Below are positions 1 through 8,102 of a stretch of DNA of 64,000 bases, one piece after another. The DNA lies in assembly GCA_004292855.1 (NCBI GenBank), contig RDXN01000032.1, positions 62,001 through 126,000 on the forward strand, read 5' to 3'. Position 1 is the stretch's first letter. Every line of letters begins with the position of its first letter. Source of the DNA: Cytophagales bacterium. Its GTDB lineage: Bacteria > Bacteroidota > Bacteroidia > Cytophagales > Spirosomataceae. The notes under the pieces were generated by a model that had not been told where the DNA came from, ran no database searches, and saw only the letters and a program-made list of their open reading frames with translations. A program made the translations under genes and the position numbers.

Positions 1-1
1 G

Positions 2-544
2 GGCATTGCTCTAGCAACGGGCGAGGTGATTGGCTTCTTAAACGCCGACGATCTGTACCGGCATCGCGATGTTGTAAAACATATTGTCGAAAAAATTGAC
101 CAAACGGGTGCCGATGGCGTCTATAGTGACATGATTTACGTTGACCGCACCGATCTAAGTAAGATAAAGCGGTATTGGCGGGCAGGGAATTATGGGCACG
201 GCGATTTTCTGTGGGGGTGGATGCCCGGTCATCTGTCGTTTTTTGCGCGTCGGGAGGTGTACCAGAAATATGGCACGTTCCGGCTCGATTTGAGAAGTGC
301 GGCTGATTACGAATTGTTGTTGCGGTTCATCCATAAGCACCGGATTAAGTTGGCTTATCTGAACGAAACAACCATTGTGATGCGGGAAGGGGGCGTTAGC
401 AACGCCAACCTATCGAACCGGATGCGGGCCAATGGGGAAGATCGGAAAGCGTGGGAGTTAAACGGGCTGAAACCTCACTTTTTTACGCTCACACTAAAAC
501 CGTTGCGTAAACTGGTCCAATTGATTCGTCGGGAGCCTAGTTAG
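2..544 (+). CDS. Family 2 glycosyltransferase, 3' part (partial)
   Basis: The reading frame is open from base 2, so the gene begins outside the window; about 180 residues remain. The first residues read GIALATGEVIGFLNADD, which matches the region around the DXD-like metal/nucleotide-sugar motif of GT-A fold family 2 enzymes (here N-A-D-D). The later 'FFARREVYQKYGTF' and 'AADYELLLRF' segments are typical of the acceptor half of this family. It probably transfers a sugar to a lipid-linked or growing polysaccharide at the cytoplasmic face of the membrane. The initiator-transferase gene downstream fits a polysaccharide locus. Donor and acceptor cannot be told from sequence. Confidence 0.85.
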   Translation, partial: GIALATGEVIGFLNADDLYRHRDVVKHIVEKIDQTGADGVYSDMIYVDRTDLSKIKRYWRAGNYGHGDFLWGWMPGHLSFFARREVYQKYGTFRLDLRSAADYELLLRFIHKHRIKLAYLNETTIVMREGGVSNANLSNRMRANGEDRKAWELNGLKPHFFTLTLKPLRKLVQLIRREPS

Positions 545-703
545 AAGCTGTCCGAGTTAGCGATTTGAGGCTACAAGGTGTGGATTTTGATTGCTGACAA
601 GCTAGTTTTCGTAGGTCGTAGCTGCGCTACGGCCAAGAAAAGTAGCGAAGACAGCGAGCAAAAGACGCCCTTGGAGACCAAAGTGATTAACTCGAACAGC
701 TTC
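544..703. repeat. 160-bp palindromic element (MITE/REP-like)
   Basis: The ends GAAGCTGTCCGAGTTA and TAACTCGAACAGCTTC are a 16-bp inverted repeat with one mismatch. Comparing the two halves by eye, similarity continues towards the centre (caagg / ccttgg, ttttcgtaggtcgtagc / gctacggccaagaaaa), so the whole unit can fold into one long imperfect hairpin. It begins at the last base of the glycosyltransferase stop codon. No convincing ORF lies in it. It may act as a transcription terminator or be a non-autonomous mobile element. Confidence 0.7.
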
Positions 704-893
704 TCATTGCAGCCGTTTGCTCAGAATGAGTGGGTTAACGCAGATTTTTCTTGTCAGTTGAATAAATAGTGTAAAATTTGGCCCCGCCTATCCACCATTG
801 GGCGATGGCACGTTTTTGGTGGAACCTACTTTGCATGGATATCCTAGGTGGATAGAAGACTAAAGTACGGATTATAAGACCAGACAACATCGT
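704..893. other. Intergenic gap before the phosphoglycosyl transferase
   Basis: No gene is seen. The gap holds a separated inverted repeat (cctatccacc near 787 and ggtggatag near 847) and a near-match to the Bacteroidota -7 box (tactttg near 831), one base short of TAnnTTTG. The promoter of the next gene probably lies here but cannot be fixed. Confidence 0.4.
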
Positions 894-2111
894 ATGAATC
901 TTGACCTTTTGCTCTCGTATTTACAAAACAAGTTCCACGACGAACTTTTCACCATTGGTCTCTACCAGTGCATTTTGTCGTTTCTGGTGGCTTGTTTCGT
1001 GGCCGTAGTGTCTATTCCGGTCGTTATCAAGATCTCGGAACTGAAGGGCCTGATGGAAAAAACCGGGGAACGACGGGCACACACAACCCCCACGCCGACG
1101 TTCGGAGGCATCGCTATTTTTGCCGCCGTGCTCATTAGCTACTTCCTATGGCCGAGCATCGACCAGACCGACATTTATCGTACCAATCTGTCAATTGTGG
1201 GGATGACCATTCTTTTTTTCGTGGGAATCAAAGACGATCTGGTGGGGGTAGACCCCAACAAAAAGATCTTTTTCCAGGTCTTACCCGCTCTCATCCTGAT
1301 TTTCTTTGGCGATCTTAAGGTAGACTACCTGTATGGCATCATGGGTTTTCACCATATCGCCGAGGTTGTCAGTATTCTGCTTACCTGCTTTATCTTCATT
1401 GCCCTGACTAATGCCATCAACCTGATCGACGGCATCGACGGTCTTGCCGGGGGCATCGCCACTATTGCCTGTGCCACCTTCGGCGGGTGGTTCCTGCTAA
1501 CGAACCACTTCGCGATGGCTTGCATGGCGTTTACGGTTGCGGGGGCGTTGATTGGGTTCCTGCGGTTTAACTTCTCTAAAACGAGCAAAATATTCATGGG
1601 CGACACGGGTTCGCTCATTTTGGGCTTCATGTTGTCGTTTTTCGCGGTCCGGTTTGTAAATCTGAATACTTCATTCCGCTTCGACCCAACGGCTTTTTTC
1701 AACGCCCCCATCATTGCCATCGTTATCCTGATTGTCCCGATTTTCGACACGTTGCGAGTGTTCATGGTGCGTATCCTGGCGGGTCGTTCACCGTTCTCTG
1801 CCGACCGCAATCACATGCACCACATCTTGCTCGACAACGGTTTCTCACACATGGTGGCCACGGCTATTCTATGTGGTATTACTATTTTGAATATTGTGTT
1901 GTTCTTCTTACTTCACCGCAACATCACGAACACACAATCGGTCATGATTTTGTGTGGTTTGTTTGCGCTGTATATGGTGGCAAGTTTCCTCCTGAAAATG
2001 CGGGCAGTTTACGTAACCACACACCCGCGCCGTCGGCGGGCCGTATTGCGCCGGGCTGTTCAAAACGCAATCGAGGGCCGCAACACCCGGAAATTGATTG
2101 ATTATCTGTAA
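894..2111 (+). CDS. Undecaprenyl-phosphate sugar-1-phosphate transferase (WecA/TagO/MraY family)
   Basis: Integral membrane enzyme of the polyprenol-phosphate sugar-1-phosphate transferase family. It would load a sugar-1-phosphate (GlcNAc-1-P in the best-known members) onto undecaprenyl phosphate and so start a surface polysaccharide. The 405 residues contain about ten hydrophobic segments. Family signatures visible are KDDLVGVDPNKK (about 112-123), NLIDGIDGLAGG (about 175-186) with its catalytic aspartates, FMGDTGSLI (about 234) and the cytoplasmic His motif HMHH (about 306). The adjacent glycosyltransferase suits this role. WecA/TagO is preferred over MraY because no peptidoglycan genes are nearby. 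The Arg-rich C-terminus (PRRRRAVLRR) is likely cytoplasmic. Confidence 0.88.
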   Translation: MNLDLLLSYLQNKFHDELFTIGLYQCILSFLVACFVAVVSIPVVIKISELKGLMEKTGERRAHTTPTPTFGGIAIFAAVLISYFLWPSIDQTDIYRTNLSIVGMTILFFVGIKDDLVGVDPNKKIFFQVLPALILIFFGDLKVDYLYGIMGFHHIAEVVSILLTCFIFIALTNAINLIDGIDGLAGGIATIACATFGGWFLLTNHFAMACMAFTVAGALIGFLRFNFSKTSKIFMGDTGSLILGFMLSFFAVRFVNLNTSFRFDPTAFFNAPIIAIVILIVPIFDTLRVFMVRILAGRSPFSADRNHMHHILLDNGFSHMVATAILCGITILNIVLFFLLHRNITNTQSVMILCGLFALYMVASFLLKMRAVYVTTHPRRRRAVLRRAVQNAIEGRNTRKLIDYL

Positions 2112-2145
2112 GCATCTTCCTTCTAAGAAGGCGGTCATTGCTTCA
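2111..2145 (+). repeat. Partial inverted copy of the tRNA-Arg anticodon arm
   Basis: The 24 bases from 2111 to 2134 are an exact inverted copy of 2215-2238 inside the tRNA-Arg gene. Similarity continues with three mismatches through the T-arm to TTC at about 2144. The copy starts within the stop codon of the preceding gene. It lacks the acceptor stem and D-loop, so it is not a tRNA. Confidence 0.8.
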
Positions 2146-2150
2146 AAAAT

Positions 2151-2186
2151 AAAAGCCACTGTCTCGTTTGAGGCAGTGGCTTTTTT
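2151..2186. terminator. Intrinsic terminator, probably bidirectional
   Basis: AAAAGCCACTG and CAGTGGCTTTTTT form a strong hairpin with a short loop, with T-runs usable on both strands. It lies between the plus-strand phosphoglycosyl transferase and the end of the minus-strand tRNA cluster and would stop both transcripts. Confidence 0.85.
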
Positions 2187-2187
2187 G

Positions 2188-2261
2188 TGATCCCAGTTGG
2201 ACTCGAACCAACGGCCGCCTTCTTAGAAGGAAGATGCTCTATCCATCTGAGCTATGGGACC
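2188..2261 (-). tRNA. tRNA-Arg (TCT)
   Basis: 74 nt, no encoded CCA. Acceptor GGTCCCA pairs with TGGGATC (one G-T). The D-arm GCTC/GAGC, anticodon loop CTTCTAA (anticodon TCT, reads AGA) and T-arm GTTGG TTCGAGT CCAAC are all intact. It is the last gene of the three-tRNA minus-strand cluster. Confidence 0.96.
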
Positions 2262-2343
2262 AAAAAAATAGTGAGCAGCTGACAGCGATCAGTCAACAGT
2301 TGAAGTACTGCTCACTGTTTACTGTTAACTGCTCACTGTAGTG

Positions 2344-2417
2344 TCGGGGTGGCAGGATTCGAACCTACGACCTCCTGCTCCCAAAGCAGGCGCGATACCG
2401 GGCTACGCTACACCCCG
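2344..2417 (-). tRNA. tRNA-Pro (TGG)
   Basis: 74 nt. Acceptor CGGGGTG/CACCCCG is perfectly paired. Anticodon stem CCTGC/GCAGG flanks loop TTTGGGA, giving anticodon TGG (reads CCA). The T-arm is GTAGG TTCGAAT CCTGC. No CCA is encoded. Confidence 0.96.
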
Positions 2418-2461
2418 AAGGAAGTTGTAAAGCAAAAAAACTTCACAACTTTGGACTTCTG

Positions 2462-2548
2462 CGGAGGGAGAGGGATTCGAACCCTCGGTACCCTTGCGGG
2501 TACGGCAGTTTAGCAAACTGCTGGTTTCAGCCACTCACCCATCTCTCC
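2462..2548 (-). tRNA. tRNA-Ser (GCT)
   Basis: 87 nt with the long variable arm typical of class II tRNAs (GTACCCGCAAGGGTAC). Anticodon stem GCAGT/ACTGC and loop TTGCTAA give anticodon GCT (reads AGC and AGT). Acceptor GGAGAGA/TCCCTCC has one A-C mismatch; discriminator base G. First gene of the cluster. Confidence 0.96.
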
Positions 2549-2585
2549 GAGTCGCTCACCAAACTTTCGTTGGGCGATTGAGTCA

Positions 2586-2616
2586 CAAAGGTAAGGTCAT
2601 TTTTTAGTTTGGCAAT
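2586..2616 (-). promoter_or_regulatory. Promoter of the tRNA-Ser/Pro/Arg cluster
   Basis: Read on the minus strand, TACCTTTG (2593-2586) is an exact TAnnTTTG -7 box. An ATTG lies 19 nt upstream (2616-2613), three of four bases of the TTTG -33 element. It lies about 38 bp upstream of tRNA-Ser. Element spacing is that known for the primary sigma factor of Bacteroidota. Confidence 0.65.
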
Positions 2617-2716
2617 AGGGGAGACGAAAAATCTTCACTAAAACGCTAATTTCGCCTTTTTCAACCACAAAGTTTTTCCCGCTTTTTGTACGTATGTGGT
2701 TGGTTGACAAGACTCC

Positions 2717-3679
2717 ATGACTTGGTTATACAGGCTAACAGCCACCGAAATTTTTTTCATCGGCACATTTATAGTGCTCTACGTAATCTTTCTGGGACGT
2801 ACATTTTGGCTTGCCCGGCAGTTGAAAACCTCAGCACGCGCAGTAATCCCAAAATTTTTTCTGCGCATTGGGTATATGTCGTTGTTATTTATCGCCTTGT
2901 TAGGCCCCTCGTTCGGCGTGTCGGAGCAAACCGTACGCTCTGATGGACGTGATTTGTTTGTGCTTGTCGACTTGTCACGCTCAATGGACGCCACCGATGC
3001 CGTACCCACCCGGCTGGAACGGGTGAAGTTCGATGTACGTCAATTGACCGACTCGCTAGTCGGCGATAGGTTCGGCCTGATCGGCGTGGCCGATGAAGCG
3101 TTTTTGCTTACTCCTCTGACCAACGACCACGGCGCACTTCAACAAACAGCACAAGCACTCAAAACCAATTTGGCTGGGGCGGGCGGAACAAATCTTTGTG
3201 AAGCTATCGAAATGGCCCAGCAAAAACTTATGACCGACCCTGCTGCCCGGCAGGCGGCTAAAGCGATTATTCTGTTCAGCGATGGTGAGAACTTTGGTAC
3301 CTGCGACCCGGCTACGTTTGGGCGGTTACGAACGTTTAGAATACCAATTATAACGGTTGGGGTAGGAACAACGCAGGGCAGCACCATTCGGCAAGGAAAC
3401 GCGTTTGTGCGCGACAACAACGGCCAAATCGTGCGTAGTCGACTCAATAGTCGATTTCTGACAAACCTGGCCAATCAAACCGGAGGGAAATACGTACAAG
3501 CCAACTCGGAGGGGCAGTATATCGACGACGTCGTTCAGACGGTGCGGATGTTGCGCGGTGCAGTGATTGATGAATCGCAGGTGGCCGTAGCAACGAACAA
3601 ATATTATTACTTCCTGATTGTTGCTGTGGTGTTGCTGGCTATCGACCTCATTGTAACTGTCCGCACGTTTCGGCTTTAA
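2717..3679 (+). CDS. VWA domain membrane protein (BatA/BatB-like)
   Basis: 320 residues. Two N-terminal membrane segments (about 10-30 and 52-68) are followed by a von Willebrand factor A domain and a C-terminal membrane helix (about 296-315). The metal-ion site is present: DLSRSM (about 85-90), a Thr in GGTN (about 158) and SDGE (about 188). This is the architecture of BatA/BatB proteins of Bacteroidota, which face the periplasm and have been tied to stress tolerance. The TPR gene 60 bp downstream matches the BatC position in bat loci. The MoxR ATPase and DUF58 genes that usually accompany them are not present here. Confidence 0.8.
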   Translation: MTWLYRLTATEIFFIGTFIVLYVIFLGRTFWLARQLKTSARAVIPKFFLRIGYMSLLFIALLGPSFGVSEQTVRSDGRDLFVLVDLSRSMDATDAVPTRLERVKFDVRQLTDSLVGDRFGLIGVADEAFLLTPLTNDHGALQQTAQALKTNLAGAGGTNLCEAIEMAQQKLMTDPAARQAAKAIILFSDGENFGTCDPATFGRLRTFRIPIITVGVGTTQGSTIRQGNAFVRDNNGQIVRSRLNSRFLTNLANQTGGKYVQANSEGQYIDDVVQTVRMLRGAVIDESQVAVATNKYYYFLIVAVVLLAIDLIVTVRTFRL

Positions 3680-3739
3680 CCAAACTTTCGTAGTATTTTT
3701 GACCCGATGTGGGGGGCTTTGCTCCCAGAAACATGAATT

Positions 3740-4411
3740 ATGAAGTGGATTATCGGGCTTTTGCTGGTGGTTATCGCACCGCTGAATAAATACGATCAGA
3801 TTGGTCAGAACAACGTGGCTCGCAAACAGGCTGAGCAAGCGTATCGTGCCCGTAATTTTGCCAAAGCAGCCGCTCAGCTCGACTTTTTAACCAAAAAAAC
3901 GCAACAAACCGATAAGGCTCTCTGGCTCAATTTGGGGCATGCCTACTTTGCTCAGGGCAACTATAAACAGGCTCGAAAAGCGTACGATAGCTATGTCGCG
4001 AGCGAATCGGGCGCACCCGTTGCGGTTGCATTGACCCAACTAGGCGTGATAGCCTGTGCCGGGCGCGACACCCTACAGGCACTCGACGCATTTCGGCGGG
4101 CGTTGCTCATCGAACCGGATAATGAACCCGCTCGTTATAATTTCGAGTTACTGAAAAAACAGTTTTCCGGGCGGATTAATCAGAAAAAGCGACCGACCCA
4201 AAAACAGAAACAAAGTACGCAAGCTCAGGAGCAGGAGGTAACAAAATCGCCCCGACAAGAGCAGATTCTGCGTCGATTGCGTACGTTGAATATGTCGGAA
4301 GAACAGGCAAATCAATTACTCAATGCCATGCGCGACGACGACCTGCCGTTAGAACTGGCCCGGCGTCGGGTAGGGGCGCAGCCAACGGGTGCATCGGGCA
4401 ATCGGTGGTAA
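3740..4411 (+). CDS. TPR repeat protein (BatC-like)
   Basis: 223 residues with an N-terminal hydrophobic stretch (KWIIGLLLVVIAPL) that could be a signal sequence or anchor. About three tetratricopeptide repeats follow (about 30-140; see 'ALWLNLGHAYFAQGNYKQARKAYD' region and 'DALDAFRRALLIEPDNEPARYN' region), then a Gln/Lys-rich charged linker (about 145-180) and a short helical tail. It probably works as a periplasmic scaffold with the upstream VWA protein. The thiolase starts 28 bp downstream, so all three may be cotranscribed, although a metabolic link is not obvious. Confidence 0.72.
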   Translation: MKWIIGLLLVVIAPLNKYDQIGQNNVARKQAEQAYRARNFAKAAAQLDFLTKKTQQTDKALWLNLGHAYFAQGNYKQARKAYDSYVASESGAPVAVALTQLGVIACAGRDTLQALDAFRRALLIEPDNEPARYNFELLKKQFSGRINQKKRPTQKQKQSTQAQEQEVTKSPRQEQILRRLRTLNMSEEQANQLLNAMRDDDLPLELARRRVGAQPTGASGNRW

Positions 4412-4439
4412 CTAAAATTGCATTCATCAACAAAAAATC

Positions 4440-5615
4440 ATGACCGAAGTCGTAATCGTTTCTGCCGTCCGAACACCCATTGGGAGTTTTGGGGGCGTTT
4501 TATCGAGCTTAACCGCAACCGAATTGGGAGCGGCTGCTATTCGGGGTGCCCTGAGCCGGGCAGGTATCCAGCCCGAACTGGTCGAAGAGGTATACATGGG
4601 TAATGTAGTTTCGGCTAATGTGGGACAGGCCCCCGCCAAACAGGCTGCCATGAAAGCTGGTTTGCCGCCAACGGTGCCCTGCACAACGATCAATAAGGTG
4701 TGTGCGTCGGGCACAAAAGCGATCATGATGGCGGCTCAGTCGATCCAACTGGGTTTGGCCGATGTCATTGTGGCGGGTGGTATGGAAAGTATGTCCAATG
4801 TGCCGTATTACGTGCCCAAGGCTCGGTTCGGCTATAAATACGGCAATGCCGAACTGGTCGACGGCCTGGCGAAAGACGGTCTGCTCGATGCCTATGACGA
4901 GTGCGCAATGGGCGTGTTTGCCGACCGCACGGCCACTCGTTATAATCTGAACCGCGAGCAACAGGATGCCTACGCCGTGCAGTCGTACCGCCGGGCCGAA
5001 ACGGCTACCGCCGACGGTACGTTTGGGGCCGAGATTGTGCCGGTGGAAGTCGCTGGCCGGAAGGGTAGCGTGGTAGTGAGTGAGGATGAGGAATTCAAAA
5101 ACGTGATCTACGATAAGATCCCCGGCCTGAAACCCGCTTTCACAAAAGACGGAACCGTAACGGCCGCCAACGCGTCAACCATTAACGATGGAGCCTCTGC
5201 TTTAGTGGTGATGAGTCGCCGAAAAGCCGACGAATTGGGCCTGAAACCCCTTGCTCGAATTCTGGCCTATGCCGACGCTGAGCAAGAACCCGAATGGTTT
5301 ACCACAGCCCCAACAAAGGCTGTTCCCAAAGCGTTGGAACGGGCCGGACTGACACTGGCCGATATTGATTTTTTTGAAATCAATGAAGCCTTTGCGGTGG
5401 TGCCGCTGGCGTTTAGTCAGATGCTCGAAGTGCCGCAGGATAAGCTGAACGTGCTGGGTGGTGCCGTGTCGATTGGGCACCCGCTGGGCGCGTCCGGGGC
5501 GCGTATCGTGACTACCCTGACCAATGTGTTGCAACAGCGGGGAGGCCGTTTTGGCGTCGCGGGCATCTGCAACGGGGGCGGGGGGGCGTCGGCAATTATT
5601 CTGGAGAAAATATAA
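4440..5615 (+). CDS. Acetyl-CoA C-acetyltransferase (thiolase)
   Basis: 391 residues, the normal length of a tetrameric biosynthetic/degradative thiolase. It condenses two acetyl-CoA to acetoacetyl-CoA or runs the reverse thiolysis. The acyl-accepting Cys is C88 in KVCASGTKA, the catalytic His is in GHPLGASGAR (about H347), and the second Cys is in ICNGGGGAS (about C377). N-terminal motif VSAVRTPIGSFGG is typical. The protein is complete and the start ATG agrees with family alignments. It may serve fatty-acid or ketone-body metabolism; the acyl-CoA dehydrogenase at 13.5 kb could feed it. Confidence 0.93.
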   Translation: MTEVVIVSAVRTPIGSFGGVLSSLTATELGAAAIRGALSRAGIQPELVEEVYMGNVVSANVGQAPAKQAAMKAGLPPTVPCTTINKVCASGTKAIMMAAQSIQLGLADVIVAGGMESMSNVPYYVPKARFGYKYGNAELVDGLAKDGLLDAYDECAMGVFADRTATRYNLNREQQDAYAVQSYRRAETATADGTFGAEIVPVEVAGRKGSVVVSEDEEFKNVIYDKIPGLKPAFTKDGTVTAANASTINDGASALVVMSRRKADELGLKPLARILAYADAEQEPEWFTTAPTKAVPKALERAGLTLADIDFFEINEAFAVVPLAFSQMLEVPQDKLNVLGGAVSIGHPLGASGARIVTTLTNVLQQRGGRFGVAGICNGGGGASAIILEKI

Positions 5616-5734
5616 ACGGATTGCGGATTGGGGATTTTGGATTGCGGATTTATTGCTGACGCGACTAGTGACGTTAGTGAGATTAGTCTATAGCCCAAAA
5701 ATCCGCAATCCGCAATCCACAATCTGAAATCCAA
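5616..5734. repeat. Inverted simple-repeat cluster (GGATTGC units)
   Basis: Repeated units GGATTGCGGATT on the left (from about 5618) face AATCCGCAATCC units on the right (to about 5730), enclosing a spacer of about 40 bp, so the segment can fold into a large imperfect hairpin. It separates thiolase from purC and abuts the purC start codon. It is of the same style as the short-unit inverted repeats at 24.84, 25.61 and 44.41 kb. Confidence 0.65.
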
Positions 5735-6664
5735 TTGACAAACTTTAATTTTCCTGGCCAAACGGGCTATTATCGGGGCAAAGTTCGGGAAGTGTATTCA
5801 TTTGGCGACCGCTTGGTAATGATCGCTTCGGACCGGATTTCGGCGTTCGATGTGGTGCTGCCAAGCCCCATTCCGCACAAAGGGCAGGTGCTGAACCAAA
5901 CAGCAGCTTACTTTCTGCGGGCCACCGCCGATATCGTCCCCAACTGGCTTATCGACGTACCTGATCCCAACGTGAGCGTGGGCTGGCGTTGTGAGCCGTA
6001 TCCGGTTGAGATGGTGGTGCGCGGCTACCTGGCTGGGCATGCCTGGCGTACCTACCGCGAGGGCGGGCGGTTATTGTGCGGGGTGACCCTGCCCGATGGC
6101 TTGCGCGAGAACGACCGATTGCCAACGCCCATCATCACCCCCACAACAAAGGCGCACGAGGGACACGACGAGGACATTAGTCGCGAGCAGATTATTGAAC
6201 AGGGGCTTGTTTCCGAAGCGGACTATGGCCAACTGGAGCACTACGCGCTGGCCTTGTTTGAGCGGGGCACGCAGATGGCCGCCGAGCGGGGGTTGTTGCT
6301 TGTCGATACAAAATATGAGTTTGGAAAACGTGATGATCAGATTTTTTTGATCGACGAGGTGCATACACCCGACTCATCGCGTTATTTTTACGCCGATCAA
6401 TACGAGGACAATCAGCAGCAGAATCGACCCCAGAAACAATTGTCGAAAGAGTTCGTTAGAGAGTGGCTGATTTTCAATAATTTTCAGGGAAAAGAGGGAC
6501 AAACCATCCCCCCCATGTCCGACGAGTGGATTGCCCAGATTTCGGCCCGGTATGTGGAGTTATACGAAACCGTTACCGGACAGGTGTTTACGCCTGCCGA
6601 CCTTACGAATCCGACGGCCCGTATGGAGACTAGTATTTTAAGGGCAATCAATACCTACCAATGA
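5735..6664 (+). CDS. purC: Phosphoribosylaminoimidazole-succinocarboxamide synthase (SAICAR synthetase)
   Basis: 309 residues, the longer form of PurC. It ligates aspartate to CAIR with ATP in purine synthesis. Family signatures include GKVREVY near the N-terminus, [20 protein letters not shown], '[17 protein letters not shown]' region, '[15 protein letters not shown]' region and VDTKYEFG followed by [13 protein letters not shown]. The start used here is TTG at 5735. No ATG precedes the conserved GKVRE block in frame, and the next internal Met (in LVMIASDR) would delete it. TTG gives the expected N-terminus [10 protein letters not shown]. Confidence 0.92.
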   Translation: MTNFNFPGQTGYYRGKVREVYSFGDRLVMIASDRISAFDVVLPSPIPHKGQVLNQTAAYFLRATADIVPNWLIDVPDPNVSVGWRCEPYPVEMVVRGYLAGHAWRTYREGGRLLCGVTLPDGLRENDRLPTPIITPTTKAHEGHDEDISREQIIEQGLVSEADYGQLEHYALALFERGTQMAAERGLLLVDTKYEFGKRDDQIFLIDEVHTPDSSRYFYADQYEDNQQQNRPQKQLSKEFVREWLIFNNFQGKEGQTIPPMSDEWIAQISARYVELYETVTGQVFTPADLTNPTARMETSILRAINTYQ

Positions 6665-6696
6665 CTATAGAGATGACCACAATTTGACCTTTTGCA

Positions 6697-7113
6697 ATGA
6701 ACCATTCAATTGAAAAAAACGAGCAGTACGCGTTAATTCGGTTAACAGAATCAGAGTTTAGCGGGGAGGTACCAGTCCAGTTTGAGACGGCGACCCGGTC
6801 TCTTATCCGTGAGGGACACAGTAATCTGATTGTCGATTTAGCCACTGTAAAAACCGTCGATCTGGCTGGTCTGGCGTCGATTCGGAAAATTAACCGGCAG
6901 TGTTCCAACGAGTTGGGTATGCTGGTGTTGGTGAGCAAAGACGATGACCTGATTGAGCAGTTGGAAGGCACAAACATCGCTGATCTGACCGTGTTGCCAA
7001 CGGTTGAAGAGGCTATCGACGCGGTGTTTATGAACGAACTTGAAAACGATTTCCGCGAGGACGACGATGAGTATGATGGAGAATACGGAGCTGGCACCGA
7101 ACCCGAACCATGA
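6697..7113 (+). CDS. STAS domain protein (anti-anti-sigma-like)
   Basis: 138 residues. A STAS fold spans about 1-105: strand 'YALIRLTESEFSGEVPVQFET', core 'NLIVDLATVKTVDLAGLASI', and a final helix in TVEEAIDAVFM. A very acidic tail follows (ENDFREDDDEYDGEYG). In classical SpoIIAA proteins the loop before the second helix carries a phosphorylated Ser (DSSGL). Here it reads VDLAGLASI, without that Ser, so phospho-control of the usual kind is unlikely. The tail overlaps the start of the RNase Z gene, which argues for coupled translation. Partner unknown. Confidence 0.75.
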   Translation: MNHSIEKNEQYALIRLTESEFSGEVPVQFETATRSLIREGHSNLIVDLATVKTVDLAGLASIRKINRQCSNELGMLVLVSKDDDLIEQLEGTNIADLTVLPTVEEAIDAVFMNELENDFREDDDEYDGEYGAGTEPEP

Positions 7114-8047
7114 CCCGGAGGGGCATCATTCGCCGATTCCGTTTAGTATCCTGTATCTGGGCGTTGGCTCCGCTACACCCATGTTGGGGCGGCATCAGAC
7201 CGCGCAACTGCTGACCTATCAAAACGATCTGTTCCTGATCGACTGTGGCGAGGCCACTCAATACCGCCTGATTGAACAGCGCATTCGGCCCGGCCGGTTG
7301 CGCTATATTTTCATCAGCCACCTGCACGGCGACCATTACTTTGGGTTGGCCCCCCTGCTGTCGAGTTTGAACCTCAGCGGGCGTACTGAAGAGCTATTTC
7401 TGTTTGGCCCACGGGGCCTCGATGAGGTGATTACGACCATTTTTCGCGTGTCGGAAGGTCGACTGAACTTCACACTGCATTTTCAGCCTATCGACCCCGA
7501 CGAGGCCCAAGTTCTTCTCGACACACCCCGACTCACGGTAACGAGCATCCCGCTCGACCATCGGATTCCGTGTACCGGATTCCTATTTCGTGAAAAGCCC
7601 CCACAACCCCGACTCCTGCGGGAGCGGCTCCCCGACGATGTGGACGTAGCCGTGTTGAAACAGCTAAAACGGGGCGAAGACGTGCTCGATGAAACCGGGG
7701 TTGTCCGGTTTTCTGCAGCCGACTACACGCAGCCCGGCCCCCCGCCCCGTAGCTACGCGTATTGTTCCGATACCCGTTTTTTACCCGCCTTGATCGAGCA
7801 GGTGCGCAATGTGGATGTACTTTACCATGAGGCCACGTTTCTGGACGATCATGGTGAGCGAGCCACCGAAGTTTATCACTCAACAGCCCGTGAGGCTGCA
7901 ACCATTGCCCGCGAGGCATCGGTTGGGCGGCTGTTAATTGGGCATTTTTCGTCGCGATACAAACAGTTCGATGGCTTTTTGGAAGAAGCCCGCCTTGTAT
8001 TTCAAGAAACATATCTGGCTATTGAGGGAGAACACGTTTATCTATAA
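7073..8047 (+). CDS. rnz: Ribonuclease Z (tRNA 3' endonuclease)
   Basis: Metallo-beta-lactamase fold nuclease that cuts tRNA precursors after the discriminator base. The zinc motif SHLHGDHYFGL (about residues 82-92) is present, as are the later metal ligands in DTRFLPAL, YHEATFLDDH and GHFSSRYK. Several in-frame ATGs exist at 7040, 7067, 7073 and 7076. 7073/7076 give about 323 residues, near the family length, and a 38-41 bp overlap with the STAS gene; no start codon is available after the STAS stop before the conserved LGVGSATP segment. None of the tRNAs in this window encodes CCA, which fits a need for RNase Z. Confidence 0.9.
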   Translation: MMENTELAPNPNHDPEGHHSPIPFSILYLGVGSATPMLGRHQTAQLLTYQNDLFLIDCGEATQYRLIEQRIRPGRLRYIFISHLHGDHYFGLAPLLSSLNLSGRTEELFLFGPRGLDEVITTIFRVSEGRLNFTLHFQPIDPDEAQVLLDTPRLTVTSIPLDHRIPCTGFLFREKPPQPRLLRERLPDDVDVAVLKQLKRGEDVLDETGVVRFSAADYTQPGPPPRSYAYCSDTRFLPALIEQVRNVDVLYHEATFLDDHGERATEVYHSTAREAATIAREASVGRLLIGHFSSRYKQFDGFLEEARLVFQETYLAIEGEHVYL

Positions 8048-8102
8048 CGGCTTGTAATTTATACTTACCTAAACTGGGAATATAACCCTAGTAACCTAAA
8101 TC

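Noticed and set aside
578-769. 63-codon plus-strand frame
   Set aside because: Most of it lies inside the 544-703 palindrome, codon use is unlike a gene and it has no recognisable family.
806-822. TGGCAC as a possible sigma-54 site before the phosphoglycosyl transferase
   Set aside because: The sequence 10 nt after the GG is GT (GTGG), not GC, so the -12 element is missing.
2262-2343. A fourth tRNA or small RNA between tRNA-Arg and tRNA-Pro
   Set aside because: The sequence is built of GTGAGCAG/CTGCTCACT repeats and cannot form a cloverleaf.
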